From: Chloroflexota bacterium
GTDB lineage: Bacteria; Chloroflexota; Anaerolineae; UBA1429
Assembly (NCBI GenBank): GCA_012513595.1
Contig: JAAZBY010000419.1
Location: 1 to 30,237, forward strand
Direction: 5' to 3'
DNA length: 30,237 nucleotides
This document shows, one piece after another, positions 1-8,277 of this stretch; positions within the stretch are counted from its first letter, which is position 1, and every line of letters starts with the position of its first letter. A program made the translations under genes and the position numbers. The notes under the pieces were generated by a model that was given only the letters and a program-made list of their open reading frames with translations, was not told the origin of the DNA and searched no databases.

Positions 1-1
1 G

Positions 2-334
2 CAGGCCGTGCGCATGGCCTACATCTTTGCCCGCGACTCGGCCAACGTCATGCGCCTGCAGGTGGTCCCCAGTGAGACGAACGGCGTCGGCCGCCTGATC
101 ATCACGGCCACCTCCACCGAGCATGGTGACAACGTCAGCGAGCTGGATACCACCGTCGACGGGCAGCCCCTCGAAGTGGCCTTCAACGCCCGCTACCTCA
201 TAGATGTCCTGTCCGTCATCGACACCGCCCAAGTGACCCTCGAGCTCCGCGACGCCAACAGCCCGGGCGTCATCCGCCCAGTGGGTGGCGGGGACTTTGT
301 CCACGTCCTCATGCCCATGTACACGGCGCATTAG
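2..334 (+). CDS. dnaN: DNA polymerase III beta subunit (sliding clamp), C-terminal part
   Basis: This is the 3' end of the sliding clamp gene; the start lies left of the window. The clamp encircles DNA and tethers the replicative polymerase. Only about 110 residues of the third clamp domain are visible. They carry the family pattern IFARDSANVMRLQV, then TSTEHGDN, a strand ending in FNARYLIDVL, and the C-terminal MPM motif that closes DnaN proteins. The open frame continues to the first base of the window with no stop, so the gene is cut by the window edge rather than truncated. recF follows 10 bases after the stop, the usual dnaN-recF pair near a bacterial replication origin. Confidence 0.93.
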   Translation, partial: QAVRMAYIFARDSANVMRLQVVPSETNGVGRLIITATSTEHGDNVSELDTTVDGQPLEVAFNARYLIDVLSVIDTAQVTLELRDANSPGVIRPVGGGDFVHVLMPMYTAH

Positions 335-344
335 CGTCACCGGC

Positions 345-1514
345 ATGTACCTGACGCACCTGTCACTAACCTACTATCGCAACTACACGCGCCTGGAGGC
401 GGACCTTCAGGCGCGTGTTCACGTCTTGAGCGGGGCCAACGCCCAGGGCAAGACCAACCTCCTGGAGAGTATCTACTACCTGGCCACCACCAAGTCGCCG
501 TTGGCCTCCTCCGATCGCGAGCTACTCAGCTGGGCCGCCGAGGGCGAGCCGCTGCCCTACGCCCGCGTCGAGGGCGCCTATCAGCGCGGCGGCCAGGAGC
601 ACACGCTGGGCGCCACCATCATGCTGGAGCCGCCCGAGGCCGGCGCCGAACAGGGCACGCTCCGCAGGCAGCTCCGCGTCGACGGCGTCGCCCGGCGGGC
701 CATGGACGCCGTGGGCCAGCTGAACGTGGTCCTCTTCCTGCCCGAGGACATCAACCTCGTCACCGGGGCGCCCGGTGGGCGACGCCGTTACCTGGACATC
801 ACCCTCTGCCAGATCGATCCTGCCTACTGCCGGGCCCTGTCCCGTTACAACCGCGTGGTGACCCAGCGTAACGCCCTGCTCCGTCAGGTGCGCGATGGCC
901 GACCCAACGGCTCTCAGCGCGACTACTGGGACGCGGAACTGGTCCGCCTGGGCACGTTGGTGCTCGCGCGGCGGCAAGAGGCGGTGGCCACCCTGGATCG
1001 CCTGGCCAGCACCTTGCATCCCGCCCTGACCGGCGCCGAGGAGACCCTCTCGCTGCGCTACTGCTCATCGGTGGCGCGGGGGGCAGCGGCGTCGGCGTCC
1101 GGAGAGGAGGCCTTCCGCCAGGCGCTGGCTGCCGCCCGGCGCGAAGAGACGGCCCGCGGCGTCACCGTCGTCGGCCCGCACCGCGACGACCTGCGCTTCC
1201 TGATCAACGGCCGCGACGCGACCATCTTTGGGTCCCGCGGGCAGCAGCGCAGCGTGGCCCTCTCGCTGAAGCTGGCCGAGGTGGGCCTGATGCGCGAGGC
1301 AACCGGCGAGTCGCCGGTGCTGCTCCTCGATGACGTGCTGTCCGAGCTAGACAGGACCCGCGCCCGCCACCTGCTGGCCACCATCACGCGGGCCGAGCAG
1401 GTCCTGCTCACGACTACCGACTTGCACACGGTCGATCCGGCCTTCCTCCAAGATGCGGTCCTTTGGGAGGTGGCCGCCGGCACGCTGCAAACAGCCCGGC
1501 CGCCCCAGGCCTAG
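345..1514 (+). CDS. recF: DNA replication and repair protein RecF
   Basis: RecF is an SMC/ABC-like ATPase that, with RecO and RecR, loads RecA on gapped DNA at stalled forks. The 389-residue product has the Walker A loop GANAQGKTN (residues 30-38). A C-terminal segment carries GPHRDDL, the SRGQQRS signature region and a Walker B LLLDDVLSELD near residue 325, all in the standard RecF order and at normal family length. The ATG at 345 is chosen because MYLTHLSLTYYRNY is the typical RecF N terminus and it leaves a 10-base gap after dnaN; the frame is open further upstream but overlaps dnaN. Probably co-transcribed with dnaN. The downstream 189 bases to the next gene show no convincing terminator. 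Confidence 0.95.
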   Translation: MYLTHLSLTYYRNYTRLEADLQARVHVLSGANAQGKTNLLESIYYLATTKSPLASSDRELLSWAAEGEPLPYARVEGAYQRGGQEHTLGATIMLEPPEAGAEQGTLRRQLRVDGVARRAMDAVGQLNVVLFLPEDINLVTGAPGGRRRYLDITLCQIDPAYCRALSRYNRVVTQRNALLRQVRDGRPNGSQRDYWDAELVRLGTLVLARRQEAVATLDRLASTLHPALTGAEETLSLRYCSSVARGAAASASGEEAFRQALAAARREETARGVTVVGPHRDDLRFLINGRDATIFGSRGQQRSVALSLKLAEVGLMREATGESPVLLLDDVLSELDRTRARHLLATITRAEQVLLTTTDLHTVDPAFLQDAVLWEVAAGTLQTARPPQA

Positions 1515-1703
1515 CCCCTGATCTCGCCCGCCGCGTAGCTCGCCCAACTTCAGACGCGCTCCAGAAGATACCCTCGTAAAGGGCGCCATGGAAACAGGAT
1601 CTGTCATGCTTCCATCTGTTGTCGGCTGTGCAACACTTGCTTAGTAACATTGGACCGTCAAATCCGCTGTTCCGCTTTGCGGCTGAGTAAAGCAGGGTAG
1701 ACA

Positions 1704-2393
1704 ATGGTTGAGAATGCAGCTGGTATAGCTCGATCGAGAAAAACTCTGATTGGGCTCCTAACTGTTGCCAACATCGGGATGCTGATCGTCGGTGCGCTTA
1801 CGATACCGCCCAACCTTGGCCGAGCAGCACCCAGAGTGAACATGCCTGCCGGTACTGTGGAATCACGGCCTTTGGCGACGGCAGGTCCTGAGCTGGGAGC
1901 CGCGTCCGGGGAACCACGGACGCCCGCAGTGCAAGGCGCGCAGTCTACAGATGAGCGCCCTGATCTAGAGGATTTCCTGTGGTATACGGAGGACGTGCTC
2001 TATGATGGTGTTCCGGCTGACGCCGTCGCCATAGATGACTTTGGTGCCGTAGCAGGTGGCTGGAAAGCACTGATCATCTATGACCCCGACGGCACGCATG
2101 ACGCAAGTGCCATAGAGTTCCTCAACGTCGAGCTTGCGGGCACGGCGGACGATCTGAGCCTGATTCTGGATTGGTATCTGATTGTCTGGCCGGGGGACGG
2201 CAGCGTCCATGACGAAACGGAAATGGAGGACACGGAGTTCCGCGGCCACTGGGAGAGCGGAAGCGTCTGGGCATCAGGCGCGGGCACAATACGCCTAACG
2301 GATATATATGCAGTCAGCGGCAGGCAGCATGCTGTCGGCATACTGGATACACCGGACGGTATTCCGGCCTACCTGGCGTTGGTAAGGCCATAA
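1704..2393 (+). CDS. unrecognised membrane-anchored exported protein
   Basis: No family is recognised in this 229-residue protein. A short N terminus with Arg10, Arg12 and Lys13 precedes a hydrophobic segment at about residues 14-35, which is either a type II membrane anchor or a long uncleaved signal. A low-complexity Ala/Gly/Pro/Thr linker to about residue 80 is followed by an acidic globular part rich in Asp, Glu, Trp and Tyr. The latter looks like a beta-rich extracytoplasmic domain. An AGGG about 6 bases before the ATG can serve as ribosome-binding site. The stop codon overlaps the Shine-Dalgarno sequence of the next gene, so the two are probably co-translated. GC is visibly lower than in recF or the right half of the window, which suggests acquisition by transfer (inference). 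Confidence 0.7.
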   Translation: MVENAAGIARSRKTLIGLLTVANIGMLIVGALTIPPNLGRAAPRVNMPAGTVESRPLATAGPELGAASGEPRTPAVQGAQSTDERPDLEDFLWYTEDVLYDGVPADAVAIDDFGAVAGGWKALIIYDPDGTHDASAIEFLNVELAGTADDLSLILDWYLIVWPGDGSVHDETEMEDTEFRGHWESGSVWASGAGTIRLTDIYAVSGRQHAVGILDTPDGIPAYLALVRP

Positions 2394-2405
2394 GAAGGGG
2401 TGAGC

Positions 2406-4661
2406 ATGAGGGAATGTTGTGCGCATTGCGGTGCCGGGCTGCACACGGGCGCGCGTTTCTGCGGCAAGTGCGGCTCGCCTGTTGGCAGCGCGGCCACACA
2501 GCCGCCCAAGCCAGCCGACCACACTGCTCCGGTGTCACCGCCGCCCCGGCGGCCTCGACGCCGACCAGCGCGTCCATCTCCTGTGACGCCGCATCGTCAG
2601 GAACGGGCCCGAGCGGGCAACACGAACAAAAGTGGCCGCGCGCTCTGTATTGCCCTGGCTGTTCTGCTGCTGGTTCAGACCGCAGGCGTGGCGCTGTACG
2701 GCTGGCCAGGCTTCGCTGTCGGCCGCAATCAGGGCAAGAGCAGTGCCTTCAGGCTGAAGGAAGGACAGACCGCCGTTGAGACTGAGAGCGGCGTGGCCGT
2801 TCACTTTGGCCCATATAACGGTATGGACGGTGAGACCGTCGTCATCCGTGAACTGGGCAGCGCGCCCGACGAGGAGCAGGACGGCTATCTGAGCTCCTAC
2901 GATATTTCTGTGGATGGCCGTGAGGAGTTCGACGGCCTGTTGACCATCACGCTGCCCTATGACGAAAGCAGGACCATTCCCGGCGACGAGCAGCACTCCG
3001 TTCTGGCACAATATCTGAACCCCGCAACCGGGGAATGGGAGCTGGTGGACTACACGGTCAACACGGATGACAACACCGTTACCGTCTATACCGACCACCT
3101 GTCCCGATTCTGTACCCTGACGGTGCAGAACCCGGACTCTCCCTATGCGTTGCTTACCAGGTTTAGCGGGCGTCCTCTGGATGACGAGACAGCCCTTGCC
3201 GTTTTGCGCGAGTTCGAGCAGGCCGGCCAGCCCGGCGAAGTGGCGAACAGCCTCATGAAGCAGTTCTATATGTGGCTGACAAGAGATTCATTCGCGCAAA
3301 GGTCAGTGGAAAACCTTAGCGAAGAAGACGTCTCGCTGGTAAACGATGTGGTCGGATGGCTTGCTGATGCAGGCGAGATTGCCATGAGGGGCGGCGGATA
3401 CAACAGGATCGCCGCGGTCAGCGATCTCGCATCGGACTTTACGCTGGGTCTCTCCACCGTATCGCTGTTTCAAACGATGCATAAGGCGCATAAGGGAGAT
3501 ACGTCCGCTGAAGCGGTAGCGGCAGAAGCCGCCAAGCTCGGCTACGACCTGAACATAAGCCACCTGGGCACCAGCGCCATGAAGCTATCCATGCTGGGGG
3601 TCATCGCTATCGACTATTCCCTCAACCGGTTCATGGCAGAAGCCAACCAGACCTACAAGGACGCCGTTTTCCAGGCAGTGATTGCTTACAACGAAAGTCT
3701 GCATCCGCGCTCGGATGCGGAGTGGTATGCCATTGTCCTCAAACTCTACCAGCGGTATGGCGACGATCCTCACAAGTTCAATGAGTCGTTGCAGGCCATC
3801 ATGAGGAACTTTGGTTCTCGCTACTTCTTGGACGATCCGGAGGAGCAGTTCGCCGCGACCAACGAGGCCGGCTTGCGCATGTATACCACCGGCGCGTTGC
3901 CCGCCACCATCGATGCTCAGCAATACTGCCTCGATCAGTACGACGCGCGACTAGGCCAGCGGCTCCAGCCCGTACTGGAGGATGTGTTCAAAAAGATCGC
4001 CTTCGACGGCAAGAAGCAGGTTCGTGCCACCATGAATGAACTGCGCCGGGCCCTCAACGCACCTCTGACTATCGAGGTGCTGGAGCACATCCCCGAAGAT
4101 GAAAAGGCCCAGTATGCCGGCGCCACTGTCGTGCTTGCCCGGCAAGGCGGCAACCCGAATACTGGTTGGTCGGCAACCCTTAACAAAGAGGGGGTTGCGA
4201 CTTTCGAAGCCACGATTCTGGGCTATATGCAGGCAGGTTGCCCCACCATCCTCGAGCTGTGGCTTCCCGACAGCGATCCTTCCGCGGATGAGCCCGATCT
4301 GACTCAAGGCTTTGTGGTTGCTGAACGGACCACTACCATCGTGCTCGAGCACACGGAGATGGGTGCCGAATGGTTTGCGGGCGCTTGGCGTTACACTGAC
4401 GGAGATGCCGTCATCCGCATCAACATCATCGACGGCACGAACTGCAGCTACGCAGCCAAAGTGGAAAACGAGGAGATCGTCACCTATACCACCTATGTCT
4501 TTGACCAGGATACATTCTCGCTCAAGATGGCGTACAGCAGCAACAATGACACTGGTGGATTGTTCACTCTACCTGACGTCACGTTCCGTGGTTATACCGA
4601 AACCGGTCTTGATTACATCTCGAGCGCATCCAGCGGATCCGTTTATCAGCGGGTCAAGTGA
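2406..4661 (+). CDS. zinc-ribbon, single-TM protein with large exported multidomain part
   Basis: This 751-residue protein opens with a zinc ribbon (Cys5, Cys8, Cys19, Cys22 in CAHCG...FCGKCG form). A basic, Pro/Arg-rich linker follows to about residue 77, then one transmembrane helix near 79-98. Orientation should put the ribbon in the cytoplasm. The exported part starts with a beta-sandwich-like region (about 105-240) ending in DNTVTVYTDHLSRF, a pattern seen at the end of Ig-like or ZU5-like surface modules. A helix-rich region (about 250-540) and a C-terminal beta-rich region follow. The overall family is not recognised. ATG 2406 is preferred over GTG 2400 because the sequence AAGAAGGGG at 2392-2400 sits at proper spacing. 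It follows the 1704 gene by 12 bases. A ribbon plus TM plus exported domain suggests an envelope sensor or scaffold, but that is inference. Confidence 0.75.
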   Translation: MRECCAHCGAGLHTGARFCGKCGSPVGSAATQPPKPADHTAPVSPPPRRPRRRPARPSPVTPHRQERARAGNTNKSGRALCIALAVLLLVQTAGVALYGWPGFAVGRNQGKSSAFRLKEGQTAVETESGVAVHFGPYNGMDGETVVIRELGSAPDEEQDGYLSSYDISVDGREEFDGLLTITLPYDESRTIPGDEQHSVLAQYLNPATGEWELVDYTVNTDDNTVTVYTDHLSRFCTLTVQNPDSPYALLTRFSGRPLDDETALAVLREFEQAGQPGEVANSLMKQFYMWLTRDSFAQRSVENLSEEDVSLVNDVVGWLADAGEIAMRGGGYNRIAAVSDLASDFTLGLSTVSLFQTMHKAHKGDTSAEAVAAEAAKLGYDLNISHLGTSAMKLSMLGVIAIDYSLNRFMAEANQTYKDAVFQAVIAYNESLHPRSDAEWYAIVLKLYQRYGDDPHKFNESLQAIMRNFGSRYFLDDPEEQFAATNEAGLRMYTTGALPATIDAQQYCLDQYDARLGQRLQPVLEDVFKKIAFDGKKQVRATMNELRRALNAPLTIEVLEHIPEDEKAQYAGATVVLARQGGNPNTGWSATLNKEGVATFEATILGYMQAGCPTILELWLPDSDPSADEPDLTQGFVVAERTTTIVLEHTEMGAEWFAGAWRYTDGDAVIRINIIDGTNCSYAAKVENEEIVTYTTYVFDQDTFSLKMAYSSNNDTGGLFTLPDVTFRGYTETGLDYISSASSGSVYQRVK

Positions 4662-4837
4662 ATGCCTGCGGCCCACTGTAGCACTTCCATGGATCACGGC
4701 CAGGCCGGCGCCGGCTGGCGCCGCGCCAAAGCCGCTCGGACCCTACCGACGCGTCTCGTTTTGACCATCCCGTATCCGTTCGGCCTCAGCTGGCGCAGGG
4801 CTACCACTGCGCCCGGCCTCTCACGGAAAGAAACGCC

Positions 4838-5566
4838 ATGGCAAAGAATAAAAGCAACCGAATCAACCCATTCGCGCTCGTGCTGATATGTGCCTGCCTC
4901 CTTTTCGCCATGTACATAAGCCTGAGCACCTTGGCGCTGGCGCTGTGGGGCCAAAGCGTCAACGGTACGGTAGACAGTTATGACAGCCGACTAGACGACA
5001 CCAGCGAGGGCATGAATCGCTCTCGCACCGTGTCTAAAGGCTATTCCTTCAGGGTGGATAACAGGGAGTACAGGGGTTATGTAGTCTACCGTAGCGATGA
5101 GGCATGGCCATGCCTTGACAAGGGAGAAGTCCGTTCTGAGTCCATCAGCTACCTCTCTTTCTTCCCCTATGTTAACAAGCCGTCCATGCTCACCGATTTT
5201 GACCGGATGGGGGTAGCTGGTCTGCTCTACCATCTGCTAACCCCGCCCGCCTGCGTGCTTCTATTGCTTCTCGTTACCGGCCAACTGGGCAGGAAGAAGA
5301 GACCCGCGAAAAAGCGCAGCGCTCCTCGCAAGAAGACTACCGTAAGGGATAGAGACGCCCTTTGCCGAGACTGCGGAAACAGGCTGCCAGTGGGCGCCGC
5401 GTTCTGCTCACACTGCGGGACAAGAGTTCAGACGGACTCCCCCAGAACCTGCGCCATCTGTGGGGCAGCCATACCCGAGGACGCCGTCTACTGCACCAAC
5501 TGTGGCACTGCTGCGAGCAGCGGAGGTACCCAGCCACCGCCAACCGCCCTTTCCGTGTCGCAGTAG
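4838..5566 (+). CDS. two-TM protein with DUF3592-like domain and two C-terminal zinc ribbons
   Basis: This 242-residue protein has a hydrophobic helix at about residues 12-37 and a second at about 127-150. Between them is a roughly 90-residue extracytoplasmic beta domain containing GTVDSYDS, GYSFRVDNREYRGY and a proline-containing strand before TM2. That layout resembles DUF3592-type membrane proteins (family match tentative). After TM2 comes a Lys/Arg-rich cytoplasmic stretch, then two zinc ribbons: Cys176, 179, 190, 193 and Cys205, 208, 219, 222. It lies 176 bases after the 2406 gene on the same strand. GGAAAG before the ATG is a plausible ribosome-binding site. The shared ribbon-plus-TM design and lower GC tie it to the two preceding genes. 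Function unknown. Confidence 0.75.
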   Translation: MAKNKSNRINPFALVLICACLLFAMYISLSTLALALWGQSVNGTVDSYDSRLDDTSEGMNRSRTVSKGYSFRVDNREYRGYVVYRSDEAWPCLDKGEVRSESISYLSFFPYVNKPSMLTDFDRMGVAGLLYHLLTPPACVLLLLLVTGQLGRKKRPAKKRSAPRKKTTVRDRDALCRDCGNRLPVGAAFCSHCGTRVQTDSPRTCAICGAAIPEDAVYCTNCGTAASSGGTQPPPTALSVSQ

Positions 5567-6043
5567 AGTGGCGGTACCCAGCTCGCAGGTCCAGCTGGCC
5601 CTCTGCGTCAGGGTAGCCAACTCGAAACCTTGGGCGCCGCCAGGTTGCACCGGCACACCCCTATCGGTGGTACGTGGGCGCTGATGCCCGTGTCGCTGAT
5701 CGACCTTCCCAAGGGGCGCTGTCTGCGGCTCGGCAAGTGGTGTGGCAACGGGCATACGGCGGGGTCGGTCAAGGCCTCACCGCGACCCGCAGCATAATCA
5801 TCCCTCGAGGCCCGGCCATGATCTTGGGCCACAAAGGGCAACCGGGCTGGAGGTCTGGACTCCGGCCCGGTTGCCTGCTTCGCTGCGCTGCGATAGATAA
5901 ATGATCCCTTACGATTACGACGTTCGGCCCGCTTGCGTCAGGTTGTCCCCACCGGACTATTCCTTGCCAAGGCGCTTTTCTACCTGCCTCTGGCGTCTGC
6001 TCTCTGCGCCGCACGCCCTTGGGCGCCAGGCCACCCCCTGCGG
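5567..6043. other. gene-free stretch between convergent blocks
   Basis: These 477 bases separate the + strand zinc-ribbon cassette from the end of rsmG on the minus strand. No frame has coding character with a ribosome-binding site; the longest open frames run straight through the hairpin at 5837-5875. No tRNA, repeat array or promoter facing a gene was seen. It may hold decayed coding sequence, but nothing recognisable. Confidence 0.6.
5837..5875 (-). terminator. strong hairpin between convergent genes, probable terminator
   Basis: A 16-pair stem (5837-5852 with 5860-5875, all Watson-Crick except one G-T pair) closes a 7-base loop. Read on the minus strand it is followed by CTTTGTGG, a short U-containing tail. 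On the + strand no U run follows. It fits best as the end of the operon that finishes with rsmG, about 170 bases beyond the rsmG stop, and may also block read-through from the + strand cassette. Confidence 0.6.
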
Positions 6044-6802
6044 CTAGCCCAACGGCCGGCGCGTGGGCACGCCCGGGCGGCGAGGATACTCGTGGGGCGT
6101 CGGCCGCGTCTTGGCGACGACCACCAGCGTGCGCGGTTCGGGGATGCCCGGCACCATGACCGTCTTCACCTCCTGAACTGCGCCACCCAGGACTTCGAGG
6201 GCGCCCTGGGCCCCCTCTATCTCCTCGGCCACGTCCTCGCCCTTTTGCGCGATAAAGCGCCCGCCTACTCGGCAGTAGGGCAGGCAGTACTCGGCCAGCG
6301 TGGGCAGCGCCGCCACCGCCCGCGCCAGCACGACGTCGTACCTGCCGCGCTGCTCGGGATCATGGGCGACCTCTTCCGCCCGCCCGTGGATCACGCGGAC
6401 GCCCGCCAGCCCCAGCACTCCGACCATGTGCTCCAGAAAGGTTACCTTCTTGCCGGTGGCCTCCAGCAGGGTCATCTGTATGTCGGGCAGCATGATCTTG
6501 ATCGGCAGGCCCGGGAAGCCCGCCCCGCTGCCCACGTCGAGGCAGAACAGGTTCGCCCCCATCTGGAGGGGCACCGTATCGGGGATCTGTTCCGCTGCCG
6601 CCTCCCGCCGCGGGAAGGCCAGCAGGCAACTCAGCGAATCCAAAAAGTGCCGGCACTGGACGTCCGCGTACGCGGTGATGGCCGTCAGGTTGAAGCGGCT
6701 GTTCCAGGCGACCAGCTCCTGGTAGTAGCGCTCAAAAGCCTCCACGCGCTCGGCGCTCACCGTAAGGCCGAGTACCTTGCCCCCCTCGCGCAGCAGTTCC
6801 AT
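6044..6802 (-). CDS. rsmG: 16S rRNA (guanine-N7) methyltransferase RsmG
   Basis: RsmG (GidB) uses S-adenosylmethionine to methylate N7 of G527 (E. coli numbering) in 16S rRNA. The 252-residue product shows the family's SAM loop LDVGSGAGFPGLPIKI (about 88-103), then LLEATGKKVTFL, a GRAEE motif and a DVVLARAVA segment before GGRFIAQKG. The N-terminal YYQELVAWNSRFNLTAI region is also typical. The start at 6802 has AGGAG six bases upstream. A longer frame exists upstream, but it would overlap the oxidase gene. It is the last gene of the UDG-rnj-ftsK-oxidase series, 16 bases after the oxidase stop. rsmG often sits near the origin with other replication genes, consistent with dnaN-recF nearby. Confidence 0.93.
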   Translation of the reverse strand: MELLREGGKVLGLTVSAERVEAFERYYQELVAWNSRFNLTAITAYADVQCRHFLDSLSCLLAFPRREAAAEQIPDTVPLQMGANLFCLDVGSGAGFPGLPIKIMLPDIQMTLLEATGKKVTFLEHMVGVLGLAGVRVIHGRAEEVAHDPEQRGRYDVVLARAVAALPTLAEYCLPYCRVGGRFIAQKGEDVAEEIEGAQGALEVLGGAVQEVKTVMVPGIPEPRTLVVVAKTRPTPHEYPRRPGVPTRRPLG

Positions 6803-6818
6803 GGCTGCTCCTGGCGGC

Positions 6819-8225
6819 TCAATCGGCAAAGATCTTGCCGGGGTTCATGATCCCCTTCGGGTCAAACAGGCGCTTGATGCTGCGCATGAGTTCCAGGCTG
6901 GGCCCGTGCTCCTCGGCGAGGAACTCGCGCTTGGCGACACCAATGCCGTGCTCGCCCGCCACGGTGCCACCCAGCTCCAGTGCCCGCCGCACAATGGCCG
7001 CGGTCGCCTCGTGGGCGCGTTCCAGCTCGCCAGGGACCTCCCGCGAGGCAATCGTCTCCGTGTGCATGTTGCCATCGCCGGCGTGCCCAAAGGCATAGAT
7101 CTTGAGCCCCACGCGGCGCCCCACGTCGTGCACAAAGGGGATCATCTCGGCAAAGCGCGAGATCGGCACGCTGACGTCCCCCGACACCATGACCTTGCCC
7201 GCGTTGGAGAATTTGATCGAATCGTGTGCCTCTTTGCGCGCCTTCCACAGGCGCTCGCACTCCTCGGCGCTCAGGGCGTCTTCAAAGGAGGCGCAGGCGT
7301 TGTCCTCGCAGATCTCGCGCAGGAAGCCGATCTGCTCCTCGACGGAGACTTCCGTGCCGTGGAACTCGACGAACAGCGTCGGCTTGACGGCCAGCGACAG
7401 TCCCTGCTGTTCGTTGGTCACCCGCACGGTCTCCGTATCCAGGATCTCGACTGCCGAGGGGGTCAGGCCAAAGCGGACCGTCTCATAGACCGAGTTGGTG
7501 GCCCCGTCCAGCTCGTCGAATGAGGCGACCACCACCCCGACCGTTGCGGGCAGGCCGGTGACCCGCAGCGTGATCTCCGTGGCCACCCCCAGGGTCCCCT
7601 CCGAACCGACGAACAGGCTGAGCAGGTCGTAGCCGCTGGTGGTCTTCTTGGCCAGGCTGCCCAGTTCGACCACCTCACCGTTGGGGAGCACCACCGTCGC
7701 CTTTTGCACGTAATCGCGCGTCACGCCGTACTTGACGGCGCGCATCCCCGAGGAGTTGTTGGCCACCATGCCGCCGATCGTCGCCACATCGGCGCTGCCC
7801 GGGGCCGGCGGGAAAAAGAGCCCCAGGTGCCGCAGGGCGGCGTTCAGCTCGTCGTACACGATGCCCGGCTGCACTACCACCAGGAGGTCCTCCTCGCGAA
7901 TCTCCAGGACCCTCTTCATCCGGTACATGGCCAGCAGGATGCCGCCGCGCACCGGCACCGGGTTCCCCTCCAGGCTGGACCCGCCGCTCCAGGGCACCAC
8001 CGGCAGGCCCCGGTCGTTGGCATAGCGCACCACGGCCGACACTTCCTCCGTCGAGCCGGGCCACACCACCACGTCGGGCGCGTGCGGGTCCAACCAGGAT
8101 TCGTCGATCGAGTGCGCCTCCAGGTCCGCCTGGCGAACGGAGACGTTGCTTTCGCCCACCAGGGCACGCAGACGCGCGATGTCGGTATCGTTAAGCACAG
8201 GTCTTGTTTCCTCCAGTATGTTCAT
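6819..8225 (-). CDS. FAD-linked 2-hydroxyacid oxidase/dehydrogenase (GlcD / D-lactate dehydrogenase type)
   Basis: This 468-residue enzyme of the VAO/PCMH flavoprotein family probably oxidises glycolate or D-lactate to the keto acid. The N-terminal FAD domain shows VVWPGSTEEV (about 53-62), SGGSSLEGN (80-88), PAPGSADVATIGGMVANNSSG and GSEGTLGVATEITL. The C-terminal domain carries GHAGDGNMH (near 380) and AGEHGIG (near 423), whose histidines bind metal/substrate. The ATG at 8225 is favoured because the homologous part begins just after it, although its ribosome-binding site is weak; a start at 8300 would overlap ftsK. It lacks the partner subunits GlcE/GlcF nearby, so it may act alone like single-subunit D-lactate dehydrogenases. 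The gene is sandwiched between ftsK and rsmG; no link in function is evident. Confidence 0.88.
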   Translation of the reverse strand: MNILEETRPVLNDTDIARLRALVGESNVSVRQADLEAHSIDESWLDPHAPDVVVWPGSTEEVSAVVRYANDRGLPVVPWSGGSSLEGNPVPVRGGILLAMYRMKRVLEIREEDLLVVVQPGIVYDELNAALRHLGLFFPPAPGSADVATIGGMVANNSSGMRAVKYGVTRDYVQKATVVLPNGEVVELGSLAKKTTSGYDLLSLFVGSEGTLGVATEITLRVTGLPATVGVVVASFDELDGATNSVYETVRFGLTPSAVEILDTETVRVTNEQQGLSLAVKPTLFVEFHGTEVSVEEQIGFLREICEDNACASFEDALSAEECERLWKARKEAHDSIKFSNAGKVMVSGDVSVPISRFAEMIPFVHDVGRRVGLKIYAFGHAGDGNMHTETIASREVPGELERAHEATAAIVRRALELGGTVAGEHGIGVAKREFLAEEHGPSLELMRSIKRLFDPKGIMNPGKIFAD

Positions 8226-8277
8226 GACAGCGATATCCGTCAGAGAGACTCGGCTCCGTCTCGCCAGGTTCGACGGC

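Noticed and set aside
1619..1647. Possible promoter (TTGTCG, 17 bases, TAGTAA) before the 1704 gene
   Set aside because: The -10 match is only three of six; too weak to call.
4700..4725. GC-rich inverted repeat centred on GGCGCC between the 2406 and 4838 genes
   Set aside because: It has no loop and no adjacent U run, so it was not called a terminator.
5640..5905. Open frame in the gap before rsmG as a small gene
   Set aside because: It runs through the strong hairpin at 5837-5875, lacks a ribosome-binding site and has no recognisable motif.
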